Shown piece after piece: positions 9,934 through 21,539 of a stretch of 64,000 bases of DNA. This DNA is from Calamus simplicifolius (Eukaryota; Streptophyta; Magnoliopsida; Arecales; Arecaceae), in assembly GCA_900491605.1 (NCBI GenBank), contig UESW01000067.1, positions 55,254 through 119,253 of the forward strand, read 5' to 3'. The translations under genes and the position numbers were made by a program. Under the pieces are notes generated by a model. It was not told the DNA's origin, ran no database searches, and was given only the letters and a program-made list of their open reading frames with translations. Each line of letters begins with the position of its first letter. Positions within the stretch are counted from its first letter, which is position 1.

Positions 9934-12900
9934 CTAATAATACCGACAGAGGTTGTCGAAGTTCCAGATCCGCGGGAGCAGCTTTCCATCCAGCCCTTCG
10001 ATTCTGTACGCCCCACGATGGAGGGCTTTGGTGATTCGATAGAGTCCTTCCCAATTTGGCGACAGCTTTCCCCCTTCCGTCGGCTTTGAAACTTCGGCCC
10101 GTCGGAGGACTAGGTCTTCCAGCAGGAATGTCCTGAGGCGGACATGGGCGTTGTAGTATCTGGCTGTCCGCTATCGGTAGGCGGCCATCCAGAGCCGTGC
10201 TCGGTCACGTATTTCCTCCACACAGATCGAGGTTGGCTCGAAGCTGGCTCGAGTTATCCTCCTCGTTGTATGATTCCGTCGGAGGGCTCGAGACACCTAT
10301 CTCCACAGGAATGACGACCTCGGATCCAAAGATCAAACTGAAGGGAGTCTCCCCGGTGGGGGCTCGCGGTGTCGTATGGTAGGCCCACAGCACGTTAAGG
10401 AGCTCCTCCACCCACCTTCCTTTGAAGTCGTCCAACCGTGCTCGAAGTCCTTGGAGGATGATATGGTTGGTCACATCGGCCGCGCCATTGGTCTGAGGGT
10501 GTCCGACAGAGGTGAACCGCTGATGAATGCCTAGTTCAATGCAGAATCCTCTGAAAGGCGCGTTGTCGAATTGCCGACCGTTGTCGGTACAAGGGCATGC
10601 GGCAACCCGAACCGACAAATTATAGATTTCCAGAAAAAGAACCTCACCTTGCCCTCGGTGATCTTGGCCAGTGCCTCGGCCTCAATCCATTTGGTGAAGT
10701 GGTCAACGACTATCAGAAGGAACTTGCGCTGACCAGAGGCTGGGGGGAATGGTCTCAAAATGTCCATCCCCCATTGAGCAAAAGGCTAGGGGACCGCCAA
10801 GGGACTCAGCTGGGAGGTCGACTGCCACTGGATGCTGGCATGACGCTGGCAGCTATCACATCTCTTAACGAGCTCGGCGGCGTCCTCCCTTATGGTCAGC
10901 CAATAGTACCCTTGCCGCAGGGCCTTATATGCCAAAGCTCTACCCTCAGAAGATGACTTCCGCAGATGCCTTCATGTATCTCCCGCAGGATGTAATCAGC
11001 TTCTACGGGACCGACGCACCTGAGGACCGGGTACGAGAATGGACTTCGGTAGAGCCTTCCGTCCATCATTAAAAACTTTGGAGCCCGCCGCTTAAGTAGT
11101 CTGGCCTCAGCTGGGTCTTCAGGAAGGGCGCTATCGGTAAGGTACCGGATGTAAGCGTCCATCCAAGAGGGTTCTTGTGCGACCGGCAGGGCTTCCTTTG
11201 TGGCTTCAATGCTTGGGACCTCCAAATATTTCACATACGTTCTTCCCAAGGTCCCGTCGGCCGAAGTGGCCAACCGGAAGAATGCATCAGCCCGGGCGTT
11301 CTCTCCTCTGGGGATGTAGCTGACGCGGAAGTAAGCAAAATGGGAGGCTCGGGACTGAACCTTGCTCAAGTAACGGGACATTATTGGATCTCTGGCCTCA
11401 TATTCCCTAGCAACTTGCCCAGAGACAAGCTAAGGGTCTGTGAAAGCTCTCAGACGCCTCATGCCGAGCTCTCCGGCCAACTTCATCCCCACCAGTAAGG
11501 CTTCATACTCCGCTTGATTGTTGGTGGCGGAGAAAAGGAACCGGAGAGCGTACTCCACCGCCTCTCCCTCGGGGCTCGCAAGTATGAGGCCGGCTCCACT
11601 CCCTTGGGAGTTTAATGCACGATCCACATGAAGGATCTAGTCTTCCTCTCCTACCTCCTCTGCCGTGGGGATCTCCAAGTGCGGTTCCTCCGGAGGCTCC
11701 TCGATCCAGGTACACTCGACGAGGAAAATCGGCCAACACCTAGGACTTCATTGCGGACCTCGGACGGATCGACAAGTCAAATTCTCTCAGCTTGATAGCC
11801 CACTCCTCGAAGGCTTCTTGGCACTCCTTCGTCCACTCGAAGCCGTTGACCTTGCGCAATGCCTTGAAGAAAGGCATGCATCTCTCCGCCGACTTGAACA
11901 AAAAGTGACTCAAGGCTGCCACACTCCCGGTCAAGCGTTGTACCTCCTTGTTAGCAGAAGGCCTCATGTCCAGAATAGCCCGGATTTTGTCAGGGTTCAC
12001 CTCGATCTCCCGCTGTGTTCCATAAAATCCAAGAACTTGCCCGTTGTAACCCCGAAAGCGCACTTGCAGGGGTTCAGCCTCATCTGATACCGACGGAGCT
12101 TGCCGAAGGTCTCCACAAGGTCGGCTACATGGTCGGCAGTGCGGATACTCTTGATCAGCATGTCATCAACGTATACCTCCATATTGCGCCCAATCAGGTC
12201 CTCAAAGACTTTGTTCATTAGCCTCTGATAGGTGGCACCCGCATTCTTCAGTCCGAATGGCATCACCTTGTAGTAGTATATCCCCTTCTCGGTCACAAAC
12301 GAGGTAGTTTCCTCATCTGCTGGATCCATCTTGATCTTGTTGTAACCCGAGAAGGCGTCCATGAAGCTGAAGGTATCGTGGTTGGATGTGGCATCCACCA
12401 ACTGGTCAATCCAAGGCAATGGGAAGCTGTCTTTGGGATACGCCTTATTGAGGTCGGTGAAGTCCACGCACATCCTCCAGCTCCCACTGGCCTTGCGGAC
12501 CATTACGACGTTGGCTAGCCAGTCGGGGTAGTAAACCTCCCGAATATGCCAGCAGCCACTAGCTTGCGCACCTCTTCATCAATGGCCTTCTGTCGGTCGG
12601 GGGCAAAGCTCCTCTTTTTCTGCCGAACGGGTCGGCACTCCGGTTTGATGTTGAGCCGATGGGTAATCACCTCCTCGAGGATGCCCGGCATGTCGAATGC
12701 CGACCAGCTCGGCTGGCTCTCCTTTCCTCTCCGAGTCTCGGGGGTCGAGAGCTTCTAGTGCAGGTGCAAGTACCACCCCCTGCGGGCTGAGGGCCATGTG
12801 GTAGCAAAGCAGCAGCGGGTTCTGCTCTCTCCGCATCTCCCCGACTCCCTCACTGGTAGGGAACCTTACGAGCAGCCTTTTGGTGGAGATGACGGCATCC

Positions 12901-13230
12901 AAAAGATTTAGCCCGAGTCTCCCGAGGATGGCATTGTAAGCAAGAGGAACCCGGACTACAAGAAAATTCATGCAAACTATGCTCTGGCATGGTGGTGTCC
13001 CAGCCGTGACGAGGAGGGTGATCTCCCTCTCAACTCTCACAGAGTCTCCAGTAAAACCCATTAGAGGTGTGGTGATAGGCCGAAGGGAGCTGAGAGACAA
13101 GTTCATCCGAACAAACGCATCATAACTCAAAACGTCCACTGAGCTCCCACTGTCAACTAAAATTCTTTTTATAGGATGTTTAGCGATCGTCATGGACACG
13201 ACGATGCTGCCATTATTTTTATTGACCACC
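9934..13230 (-). pseudogene. Tat pol remnant: protease-RT-RNase H-integrase
   Basis: Read on the minus strand. Protease has DSGSSVDVL (ORF 12579-13229). RT (11997-12503) has CVDFTDLNKAYPKD, FSFMDAFSGYNKI and the catalytic YVDD intact. The usual RNase H is almost absent: RT-connection sequence ending in ECQEAFEE (near 11805) runs straight into WAIKLREFDLSIRPR. An archaeal-type RNase H follows (11430-11627, NNQAEYEALL-GM), then an HxGxCGxH zinc finger and integrase (10205-10767) with VVDHFTKW and TDNGRQF. The third catalytic residue, 35 residues after the second Asp, is Asp instead of Glu (NGAAD). The integrase tail ends at the stop at 9934-9936 (CRYY). Frameshifts lie near 12020 and 10600, and a TAG lies at 11430. 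Confidence 0.9.
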
Positions 13231-13299
13231 CCCTCTAGGTCCCTTTTAGAAAAGGGAATTATAGAGTCTATCCCTTCCTCCCCACACGGCCTCTTGGAC

Positions 13300-14879
13300 G
13301 TGCCGCCTGCCCCTCAGGAGATCATTGCCACCGTCTTCTCGGTTGGGGTGTTGTCGATGCTGGCTATTGATGGCAGAGGCGCCGAGGGATCGAGTGCACC
13401 CGGGTTGCCCTGCTGGATGAACTTCCCCAGAGGGCCACGCTGGATGAGGTCCTCTATCACCTTCTTCAATTGGCGATAGTTATCTGTGTCGTGACCGTGG
13501 TCCCAATGGAAGTGGCAGTAGTACAAATTTTTGTTTGGGGGTCTTCGGGTTCAACGGAGGAGGGCACTGAAGATATGGCTCGCACTCGATCTCAAGCAAA
13601 ATGTGAGATATCGAAGCGAGCAAGGGGGTGAATGGACCATCCCTGGGAGCAAGAGCCCGAGAACGGTTGTCCGGTCGGCAGGGAGGCTCGGGCCTCCTGG
13701 GACGAACCTCAGTAGGTTTGGGCTGAGGCTGCTTTTTGGCGGAACTATCACTAGCCTCGCGCCGGAAGGAGTCAGCCTCGTCGGCGCGGATGTACTTTTG
13801 TGCCCGGCTCAAGAGTTTGACGTAGGAGCAGGGCGATTTCTTGTCAAGTGAATATGCAAAGCGGGAGGGGCAGAGCCCTTGCTTCAAGGTCAGAGTGGCC
13901 ACAGAATCCTCGAGGTTGTAGACCTCGAGGACGGCTTCTTTGAAGCGAGCGACGAAGTCCCGCAGGGACTCGCTACCCTTCTGCTGGACGAAAAATAGGC
14001 TATCCGCCACTCGGAAAATCTTCTGGTAGGCATCGAAATGGGCCAAGAAGGCCCTCTCCAGCTGGCGGAAGGAGTCGATACTCCGCGACGGAAGGCAAGA
14101 GTACCAGGCTCGGACGGCCTTCCTCAAGGTAGCGGGGAAGGCTATGCAGAGAAGAGAGTCGGTTGCCCCTTGGACCTGCATGAGGACCTTGTAGCTTTCC
14201 AGATAGTCCAGGGGATCGGTGGTCCCGTCATACGGGTCCATCTGAGGAAGACGAAACTTGGTTGAGATCGGCTCCTCCATAATATGGCGGGACAGCGGTG
14301 GCCAGCTGTCATAGTCTGCCTCTGGTAGGTTGGTGATCCGGCGGCTGAGCTCCTCCAGCCGCTGGTTGTACTCATCGAGCCGTCGCTCGGTCCGGCGAGC
14401 TATTCGGCCATCGAAGGACCCCTCCCTTGAAGATTCCAAGGAGGGGGAGGAGTGACGACGGTAAAGACGGGTGCGCTCCACCTCCCTTCCATGCCGCCGC
14501 TTGGGAGAAGCACTGGTATAGCGAAAAAGAGACCGGGACCTCTTAGAGGTCTCCCGGCGATGATGCCTAGGTGAAGCGCGGCGGTAGCGAACTTCTCGGA
14601 TGGGAGACCTCTCCCAAGAAGAATGTTGACTGGGTTGGACCACCCTCGGAATTAATGAGGGTGGCCCTGGCTGCTGTCGCAGGACCTGGACCGCCGCCAC
14701 CAGCGACTGAACTTGCATGGTGAAGGCAGCGATCCGATCATCTTGATGCTGCTGCGGCGGTGGCAATAGTGGTGCGGGGACGCCAACCTTAGCAAGAGAA
14801 CTGGCCACCGACGGGTCCGCTCCAGGCGGTTCCCCCCAGCGTGACTGATGGAGACCTCTTGCGCACGCGTTGTCACCAT
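13300..14879 (-). pseudogene. Tat gag remnant
   Basis: The N-terminus starts at MVTTRAQ (14879) but shifts frame near 14830 into a long open stretch to 13480. This carries an Arg/Ser-rich linker and then the retrotransposon gag domain: FRLPQMDPYDGTTDP, AWYSCLPSRSI-SF-QLE-AFLAHF, QKGSESLRDFVARFKEA, ending near 13850. A further 1-nt shift near 13530 leads to YYCHFHWDHGHDT (13526 downward), the Tat zinc-knuckle-like motif. In it the last cysteine is replaced (DNYRQLK). Gag forms the cytoplasmic particle that packages element RNA. With two shifts and a TGA near 13314 it is not translatable as one product. Confidence 0.85.
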
Positions 14880-14944
14880 TTTCTTGAATGCTCAAGGGAA
14901 GGAAATCTGCAGTCGACTGGTTCGAGGCTTTTCCTTCTCTTCCC

Positions 14945-14963
14945 CCCTTCCTGGCGCGCCAAT
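14945..14963 (-). other. Primer-binding site of Tat element
   Basis: On the minus strand, 2 nt after the 5' LTR end, TTGGCGCGCCAGGAAGG is complementary in form to a tRNA 3' end (TGGCG start matching a ...CGCCA terminus). I do not assign the tRNA species. It marks the 5' end of the internal region. Confidence 0.7.
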
Positions 14964-14964
14964 C

Positions 14965-15645
14965 TGTTACCGCCAAGTCACCTTCCTTCAACATCGAGAA
15001 ACAGAGATCCTTCTCCTCGAAGTGCTCCTGCAAGAAGTCCCCGAAAATCGGTTGCACCAGTGGGGACCCTCCAACGCTCAAGTAAGCAACTCGGGAACAG
15101 ACAAGAGTAAACTAGTAGAAAGATAGCTAGAGAACTTGAGTTCAGATCCCCCATCGTTGTGAGTGTGGGCCTTTTATACCTGTTCGAGGGTCCCTTTTTT
15201 CGTTTCCAGAAGATGACTGATTTCGAGATGCCTTTGTCTAGTAGCGAACGGATGGCAAGGCTGACAACGACAGGTCGCAACCAACACTGAGCATGTCAGA
15301 GGTGTCTTGCCCTGCCAGCCATCTGCCAGGTACGGCGCTACAGGTGGTAGGAGGGCCTGGTCGTGTCAGGCGTGCGCCGTTATAGGTTGTGGCCACACGC
15401 TGTTGCAGAAATAGTGGGCCACGTGGCCACCACTGGTGGCCGATGGGCCACGTGGGTGTGTCAAATGATACGAGATGATAGGACGCCGGGTTCGAGGCCG
15501 AGGCCGAGACCGAGGGAACATCGGATCTGAGGGGACCTTGAAAGCCAAAGGGGGGCTTCGGAGGCCAAGGGCACCTCGGAGGCCGAGGCAGGGGCTCCGG
15601 CAGTCATTTCTTCATTAACCCTAACGATGTTGGATCAGCCACATC
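14965..15645 (-). repeat. 5' LTR of Tat gypsy element
   Basis: Partner of 5080-5773. The plus-strand ends are TGTTACCGCC and CCACATCA. It lies next to the PBS, so it is the 5' LTR of the minus-strand element. The length is 681 bp against 694 bp for its partner. Confidence 0.92.
15171..15178 (-). promoter_or_regulatory. TATA box in Tat 5' LTR
   Basis: Minus-strand TATAAAAG within GGTATAAAAGGCCCACAC, in the middle of the LTR where a retrotransposon promoter is expected. The same motif is kept in the other LTR. Confidence 0.65.
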
Positions 15646-15650
15646 ACGAC

Positions 15651-16541
15651 ACATACAGCATCCAAAATTGATAGACTTGGCTTAGTGGGCTGAATCCATG
15701 AAACCTTATGTTCTATGAAAGTTCTGCATATATTTGGGACAGAAACATACTAATTTCAATGTAACACCATTATGTGTTACACGACAAAAGAACTATAAAA
15801 CCCTTGACCCAAGCCTAGCCCAAATAGGTTTGGGTCGGGCCATTTTTGCCACCCCAACTATAGATCAATGAAGTACCATCTTTGCCACCCCAACCATAGA
15901 TCCATGAAGTACCACCTTTTGCATCAGGTCATTTTTTGCCACCCCCAGCTATAGATCCACAAAGCATTGAATAACACCTTATCCTAAAACTCGATGCTCT
16001 ATGATATTTTTGTTTCTGCATATTCCTATCTTCATATACGAACCCTCTCTGGAATGGCTTTACAGGGCAGATCAAAACAAATTGGTTTAGAAGCTACCCA
16101 TTTCAATACAAGATCTTGTTCAAATCCATGTGCCTGATAATCAAAATCAAGATTTTCTAGAAAATAGAAATCATAAGTTTTATTTTTCTATCAAGTACGA
16201 CTTTTTTATCATTTACAAAGACTAAAATGCCTCCTATTCAATCAGCATAATATAACAATGTGCTAAAAAACTGATATCATGAAGTTAAACTCCATAATTA
16301 TAAAGCAATGGCAACCAAAGACATAACCGGACCTAATATGGCTCACGAACAAAATATGATCAATGTCACGGATTCACGGTTCTAAAGCAGTGACAAACAT
16401 TGGTAAAGAATTTCCTCATCCTTCTCGTCCTTTCTCTGAAATTTCGATAAGTTTAGAGTGTCCAAGTTACCAAGTTACTTTCCTCCCAAAACAAAGTAGT
16501 AGAAGAGTATGAAGCGAGATGAACCTTTTGGATGGAATCCA
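15651..16541. other. Intergenic, short imperfect tandem repeat only
   Basis: No gene seen. At about 15838-15965 a unit of roughly 55-60 bp containing TTGCCACCCCAACTATAGATC and a GAAGTACCA segment is repeated imperfectly two to three times. The rest is AT-rich and probably holds the 3'UTR of the neighbouring minus-strand gene. Confidence 0.55.
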
Positions 16542-17384
16542 TCAGAGGGTAGCACCCTGCCGGGTTGGGACCACGAAATCAACGATGATGATGCTCTCCA
16601 GCAGCGGCCTCACCTTCTCCTTGTGCGCCTCAATTGCCTCATTTTCTGCACTATCCATTGCATCGAGCTCCTTCAGCCCCGGGAACACCGAAAGAAACCC
16701 CACGGAGTAACCCTTGGCCCTCGCCGGCGAGAAGTTCTCCCCGCAGCTCACCTGCTGGGCCGCCGGGACGGCCTCCTTGGCCCCTTGGATCGCGACCAGG
16801 AGGTCCGCCGCCGCCGTCCCCTCCTTGGGCTTCGCCAGGGTCAACCGCAGCGTCGACCCCGGTGGCGGCGGCGTAGGGAGGCCATCGAGGTCGGAGACCC
16901 AGTCGACGGCCATGATGTCCTCGCAGTTGGGGAGGACGTGGTCTTTGACGACGGCCACGTGGGCGGGGTGCGCGGAGTAGGTGGCGAGGTCGGCCTTGGA
17001 GCGGTAGCGGGTGTGGAGGAGGTGGGTGAAGCCGGCGTCGGAGGCGGCAGTGGAGCGGTGGCGGAGGATCGGGCCGGCGGCGAGGTGGGAGACGACGTCG
17101 AGGGAGACGAGGGACCCAAGATTGGAGATCATGGCGTCGATCTTGGAGGGGTCGGTGGAGTCGCGGGCCTTGAAGAGGACCACGTGCTCGACGGTGGTAG
17201 TGGCGGCGGCGGCCATCTTGGTGGCGGCGGAGGCGGCGGAGAGGGCGAAGGTGGGGCGGCGAGCAGGGGTAGGAAAAAATAACGAAGGGGTGCAGGGCCG
17301 GGGACGGAAGAGGGATTTGAGGTGGGAGGTAGGGCGGTGAATTAACGGGGAGGTTTTCAGACCCAGCATCTCGGCTAAAAGCAA
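16542..17384 (-). CDS. UP3-like: UP3-like stress-response A/B-barrel domain protein
   Basis: Intact single-exon ORF of 280 residues. Two tandem dimeric A/B-barrel (Dabb) domains are visible. Residues about 65-165 begin VEHVVLFKAR and contain FTHLLHTRYRSKADLATYSAHPAHV, then a VLPNCEDIMAVDWV strand. A second, more divergent repeat spans about 178-272. The Arg/Ser/Pro-rich first 56 residues look like an organelle-targeting presequence. An in-frame Met57 (MAAAATTTVEHVV) just before the first barrel could start a cytosolic or peroxisomal form. The family includes Arabidopsis HS1 and UP3, small stress- or pathogen-induced proteins; the biochemical role of UP3-type two-domain members is not well defined. 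GC content is very high, as in many monocot intronless genes. No frameshift or stop, so probably functional. Confidence 0.88.
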   Translation of the reverse strand: MLLAEMLGLKTSPLIHRPTSHLKSLFRPRPCTPSLFFPTPARRPTFALSAASAATKMAAAATTTVEHVVLFKARDSTDPSKIDAMISNLGSLVSLDVVSHLAAGPILRHRSTAASDAGFTHLLHTRYRSKADLATYSAHPAHVAVVKDHVLPNCEDIMAVDWVSDLDGLPTPPPPGSTLRLTLAKPKEGTAAADLLVAIQGAKEAVPAAQQVSCGENFSPARAKGYSVGFLSVFPGLKELDAMDSAENEAIEAHKEKVRPLLESIIIVDFVVPTRQGATL

Positions 17385-17529
17385 TCTTCTCGTCTCGTCG
17401 GGTGGGCGCTGGTCATAATTTTGACGGCAATGGTCGTACTGGTTAAGCCTCTGATGTTCCGCAGGTATTGCAACTTTGGTACGGAGGTCTCCTGGTGCGT
17501 GAACCGGACCACTGCAAGATCTTGCATTG
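17385..17529 (-). promoter_or_regulatory. Upstream region of the UP3-like gene
   Basis: This is the only unique sequence between the gene's start and a MITE remnant, so any core promoter should lie here or inside the MITE. No clear TATA box was found. The first 60 bases are GC-rich and may be 5'UTR. Confidence 0.4.
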
Positions 17530-17722
17530 CCGTCGAATATGGATGGGGCTTATTTGGTAAATTCGAGGGTTAGCCTAAAAATCTTCATAGCTATCCCTAG
17601 GGATATAGTATAATATATTTAAGGATGGGATGCAGGTACCCAATGGTTATCCTTTGGTTAACTGCTATCCCTTATAGTTATGGCTTTTGGGACCTCTCTT
17701 ATCCCCTATTTCAAACACTATC
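17530..17722. mobile_element. Decayed Tourist-like MITE
   Basis: The right end TTTCAAACACTATC followed by TTA (17723-17725) matches the right end of the intact MITE at 35694-35939. Interior segments (ATCCCCTAT, GGTTAACTGCTATCCC, AGTTATGGCTTTTGGGACC) are recognisable versions of that copy. The left terminal repeat is too eroded to place, so the left boundary is approximate. Confidence 0.55.
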
Positions 17723-17819
17723 TTAAGGATTTGAATGAGTTGACGTTTGACGATAAATCATTTTGTTAATTATAAATATATAATTATTTTTTATTTTTAT
17801 TAAAAATAAAAAAAAATTA

Positions 17820-18615
17820 ATATATAGCATTGATTGATGAAATTAAATTTAAAGTAAATGCTAAGCTAGAGATTTGGAGAGATGCTTTAGAATGTAATGG
17901 TTTTAAGATTAGTAGACTAAAACAGAATATATGAAATGTAATTTTAGTAGAAATAGAAATACAAATAAGAAACACTAAAAATTACAAGCTAATAGATATC
18001 AAGGAGTAAAAAATTTAGATATTTAAGATCAACTATCTAGCAAGAAGGTGAAATAGGTGAAGATGTGAATCATAGAGTTAAAGCATGATGAATTAAGTGG
18101 AGAAGTGCTTATGGAGTATTGTATGATTGACGTATTCTATTAAAATTAAAAAAAAATATAAAATTGCTATTAAGCTAGTTATGCTATATGAAATAGAGTG
18201 CTAGACAATATCAAAATAACACGTGAATAAATTAAGTGTGATAAAAATACATATATTAAGATGGATATGTGGTAAAACTTTAAAAGATAGAATTATAAAT
18301 AAATATATAAGAGAAATGATAGGAGTAGCCCTAATTGAAGATAAAAATAAAAGAAAATCGATTGCGATGGTTTGGACATATATAACGCAGAACTTTAGAT
18401 GCTTCAGTTAGAAAGAGCGATCATTTAACAATCCATGGCAATAATAGAGATAAAGATAGACCTAAACTAGCATTGATAAAAATAATTAAAAAAATAAAGC
18501 TATTTATAATTTGAATATCGACTTTGTTATAAATAGAATATAGTGGAGGAAGTTGATTTATGTAGCCAACTCCATGTAGTTAGAAAAAGGCTTAGATGAA
18601 TTGCGTTGAGTTGAG
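17820..18615 (+). mobile_element. RTE-type LINE remnant (RT C-terminal part)
   Basis: Discontinuous translation gives the C-terminal part of a plant RTE-like non-LTR reverse transcriptase. Motifs in order are KLEIWRDALE-NGFKISR-KTEYM (17860), GEIGEDVNHRVKA (18048), KWRSAYGVLYD (18100), MNKLSVIKIHILRWICGKT-KDRI-NKYIREMIGVA-IEDK (18223-18350) and WRKLIYVANSM (18548). The order and spacing follow the family but many stops interrupt it. Most replaced residues can be explained by C-to-T/G-to-A changes. The 5' part with the catalytic core is absent. Confidence 0.75.
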
Positions 18616-21539
18616 TATTAAAAAGGAGAAGATCTTATAAAAATATGTTTAATTAATTAAACAAATAAATATTTTTTCAAAATTTAAAATATTTTAATTA
18701 TTTTATTAAAATAAAAAAATAAAAAATAAAAGATAGATAATTTAAAAATAAGAAAGTAGACCATCCTCATTTAATTTTCTTTTCTTTTTTGCCTCTTATT
18801 TTCATAAGTAATTTTTGCTTTCATTTACTCAATATAATTTTAGAAATTAAAAATATAAATTAAAAATATTTTAAAAATTAAAATTAAAATTATATTTGAA
18901 AATCAAACATAACCTTAATTCCTTAGAACCTTGTTTTGTTATGTAATTTAGTTTATTTAGAATATTAGGAATAAATTATTGTTTGAATAAGCTATTTTTA
19001 TTTTAACGATCAAAATATTTTTTCATAGGCTGTGACTCCGTCCCCGTTCAAATTTGAGAACAAGAATGTTCAATTCGATCACGGCAATGTCTTTTCCTCC
19101 ATTCACAAGAATCCCAATCATGTTACTTAGTTTTGCTGTAATCACTCAATAAAATTATTACTAATCCTTTTATACATCTTAAATGGAAGTTTGGCCATGT
19201 AAAGTATTTAATATATTGTGCGAACACTGATGTTAATGATCTAAATTAATATTAGACTATCATTAAGTTTATTATTATATTTGATCGGATTTGCATATGA
19301 ATAATTAGGAAATTATTATTTTCTCTAATTAATTCGTTTGAAATCTTACCAATTATACCTTTTTTAGTATTTGAGTCATAGCATCAACTGCAATCTTTTC
19401 CTGTTCAATTTAGTATTAAATGAATTGCATCTGTTTTCTTTTATATTTTATTGCATCTCTTTATTGGAATTAGTTGGTTTGAAATGCAAGGAATCATGCT
19501 ATTTAAGTCTTGGTTTACCGCATCAAATTTAATTTCTTATATTAATTTCATCTCTTATCCTTTCTTTCCTGCTCTTTGTCGAGTATGGTTGATGGATTTA
19601 AAATATAAAAAGCCTCATTTAAAAAAAAAAAAGAAAAAAAAAGGGTAAGGTGCATATCACACCGGCTATAAGTTATTATAAATAATTTTAATTATCACAT
19701 TAAATTCAGTCCTCACATTAAACTTATTTTTAGATATATCATATCCTTTTCATTTTATTATGTTTTTTCATTTGATTGGCTTGGAATTTAAAAAGTTAAG
19801 CCTATGCAAGCATTAATTCACTGGATCGAATTCAATTTTTTTCTCAATAAATTATATTAACTTTTTATGGTCATAATAGGTTGAGAATTTGATGAGTTGC
19901 ATTAAAAAAAATTATACTCCATATGATGGGTTTATGCTAGTTAAATGGCAGTGCATTGCATTAATTGTTATAAATATTAATTTTGTTAATAAGATCTACT
20001 CAATATAGTTTTTTAAATTAAAATAAAAAATAGTATAAATTAAAATAAAGAATTTCTATTTCTGAACATTAAAGACTTCGCTTTCAATTAGATATCACAA
20101 ACACCATCGCAGTGCTTTTCGGCATCGTGATTGTATTCTGAGGGCTGCCCTACTCGTGGATGATTGCCATCATTGCATTGCATTCTTCCCGTTATTTTAG
20201 ATTCTTTAGTCTCCGTTAGCAATATGTTACAGGGTCCCTAAACTAATCAATAACTCACTAAAAATCACTAATTTGTCTTCCAATCTGAAATGGTATTTTC
20301 TGAGTACTGGAAATTTAATGGGGCTCCATTTTTATCATCTCTCTCTATCTCTTTCCATCCAATGCAAATTCCCATCAAACAACTGAACCTATGATTCACC
20401 TTTAGACTAAATAACCGAAATTGGCCATAGAGTAGTAGCAGGATTAGTTTGTAATGAGGAATGTGTACCGTTAAAACCTTTGATCAAATCAACTTGTCAC
20501 CCTTTATTACATATTCTGCTAAATTTCAAATCTTATTCTGGTCAAATAAAGTATCCTCCTATCTTCTTCATTCTTGTGTTTGCTTCATTACAGTGATATT
20601 GATATATCTTTCTTTTTTTTTTTCAGTTCAAGATTTCTGAGAGATTGGTCTCATCTTATGTGTCATTGATACTTTTTGACTAAGTGGATTTCTTTTATGG
20701 TTCAAGATTTCTGAGAGGCTAGTCTCTTCTATTGTCAACTCCAACTCTATTCTCACTTCTCTGAGGCCTTGTTATGGTTGAACCCTCCTTTTCTTTGATC
20801 AAACCTATCTTTGTTCACATACAGGGACAGTTTCTTTCCTGTGTTAATTTACAGCAGCCAACTTTGTCCTATCGTGTGTGCTTTTTTGATCAACATAGTC
20901 TAATACCTATTTGACCATTAGCATCGTATTTTAACAGAATTAATCTGTTGTCTATTTTGATGAAACTAGAGGAGGTGAGTGATGATAAAAATACAGGATA
21001 AGTTCAAAGTACAGGGAGTCCTGGTATTTTTTCCTATATATCATATGATGTTATGTAGCTTAATTTTAATTTTTAAGAGAGCAAAATAAGGGAAATGTCA
21101 AGGAAAAAACTTCCATTGAACTCTAAGATCGCCTATTTACAATTAGCTATATAGTATTTAAAGGTACTACACATGCCAATAAGATTGTAAGAAAGATAAG
21201 TTCATGACAATAGCCTAATTTATATCTCAAAAGAAATCCTAAGGCCACATTTGAGTCAGACGTGAAACAGAGGTGGCAGCTACAAGCTGAAGGGATTGTC
21301 CCATTCAAATGGTGATACATAGCTAACTTGGAGATTAGTGTCGAGCTTGCGATTATTCCCCTCTATACCAAACCTAATTTGTTGTTGCCCAGTTCTCCTC
21401 CCTTGTTGTTCCCTCCTTTTCACCGTGTGTAGCGACTGAACCTCAACCCTTTTATTTTTGCACATCTCCCCTTGTTTCCTTCCCTGTTCTTAATTTCTTT
21501 TTTCCCCTCCTTTCTCTTTCCTGTTAAAATCCCTTCAAC
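18616..21539. other. Long AT-rich intergenic stretch
   Basis: No gene, RNA gene or complete element recognised. A-rich runs occur at 18700-18730 and 19619-19644 and may mark old retroposon tails. Short open stretches at 19451-19648 and 21280-21465 (minus) have no recognisable content. Confidence 0.55.

Larger units (their letters stand above)
5075..15650 (-). mobile_element. Complete Tat-lineage Ty3/gypsy retrotransposon
   Basis: Two directly repeated LTRs (5080-5773 and 14965-15645) bound about 9.2 kb of internal sequence read on the minus strand. The order is PBS, gag, protease, RT, (RNase H), a second archaeal-type RNase H, integrase, a non-coding spacer with tandem repeats, an ORF in the opposite orientation, polypurine tract, 3' LTR. 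The second RNase H domain and the antisense ORF between pol and the 3' LTR are hallmarks of the Tat branch. The flanks GGACA (5075-5079) and CGACA (15646-15650) look like a 5-bp target duplication with one change. By eye the LTRs differ at roughly one site in ten, so the insertion is old. Frameshifts, nonsense codons, a catalytic substitution and a domain deletion make it non-autonomous. Confidence 0.93.

Noticed and set aside
16509..17282. Long open frame (257 codons) on the plus strand
   Set aside because: It is the GC-rich antisense shadow of the UP3-like gene, Gly/Arg-rich with no domain.
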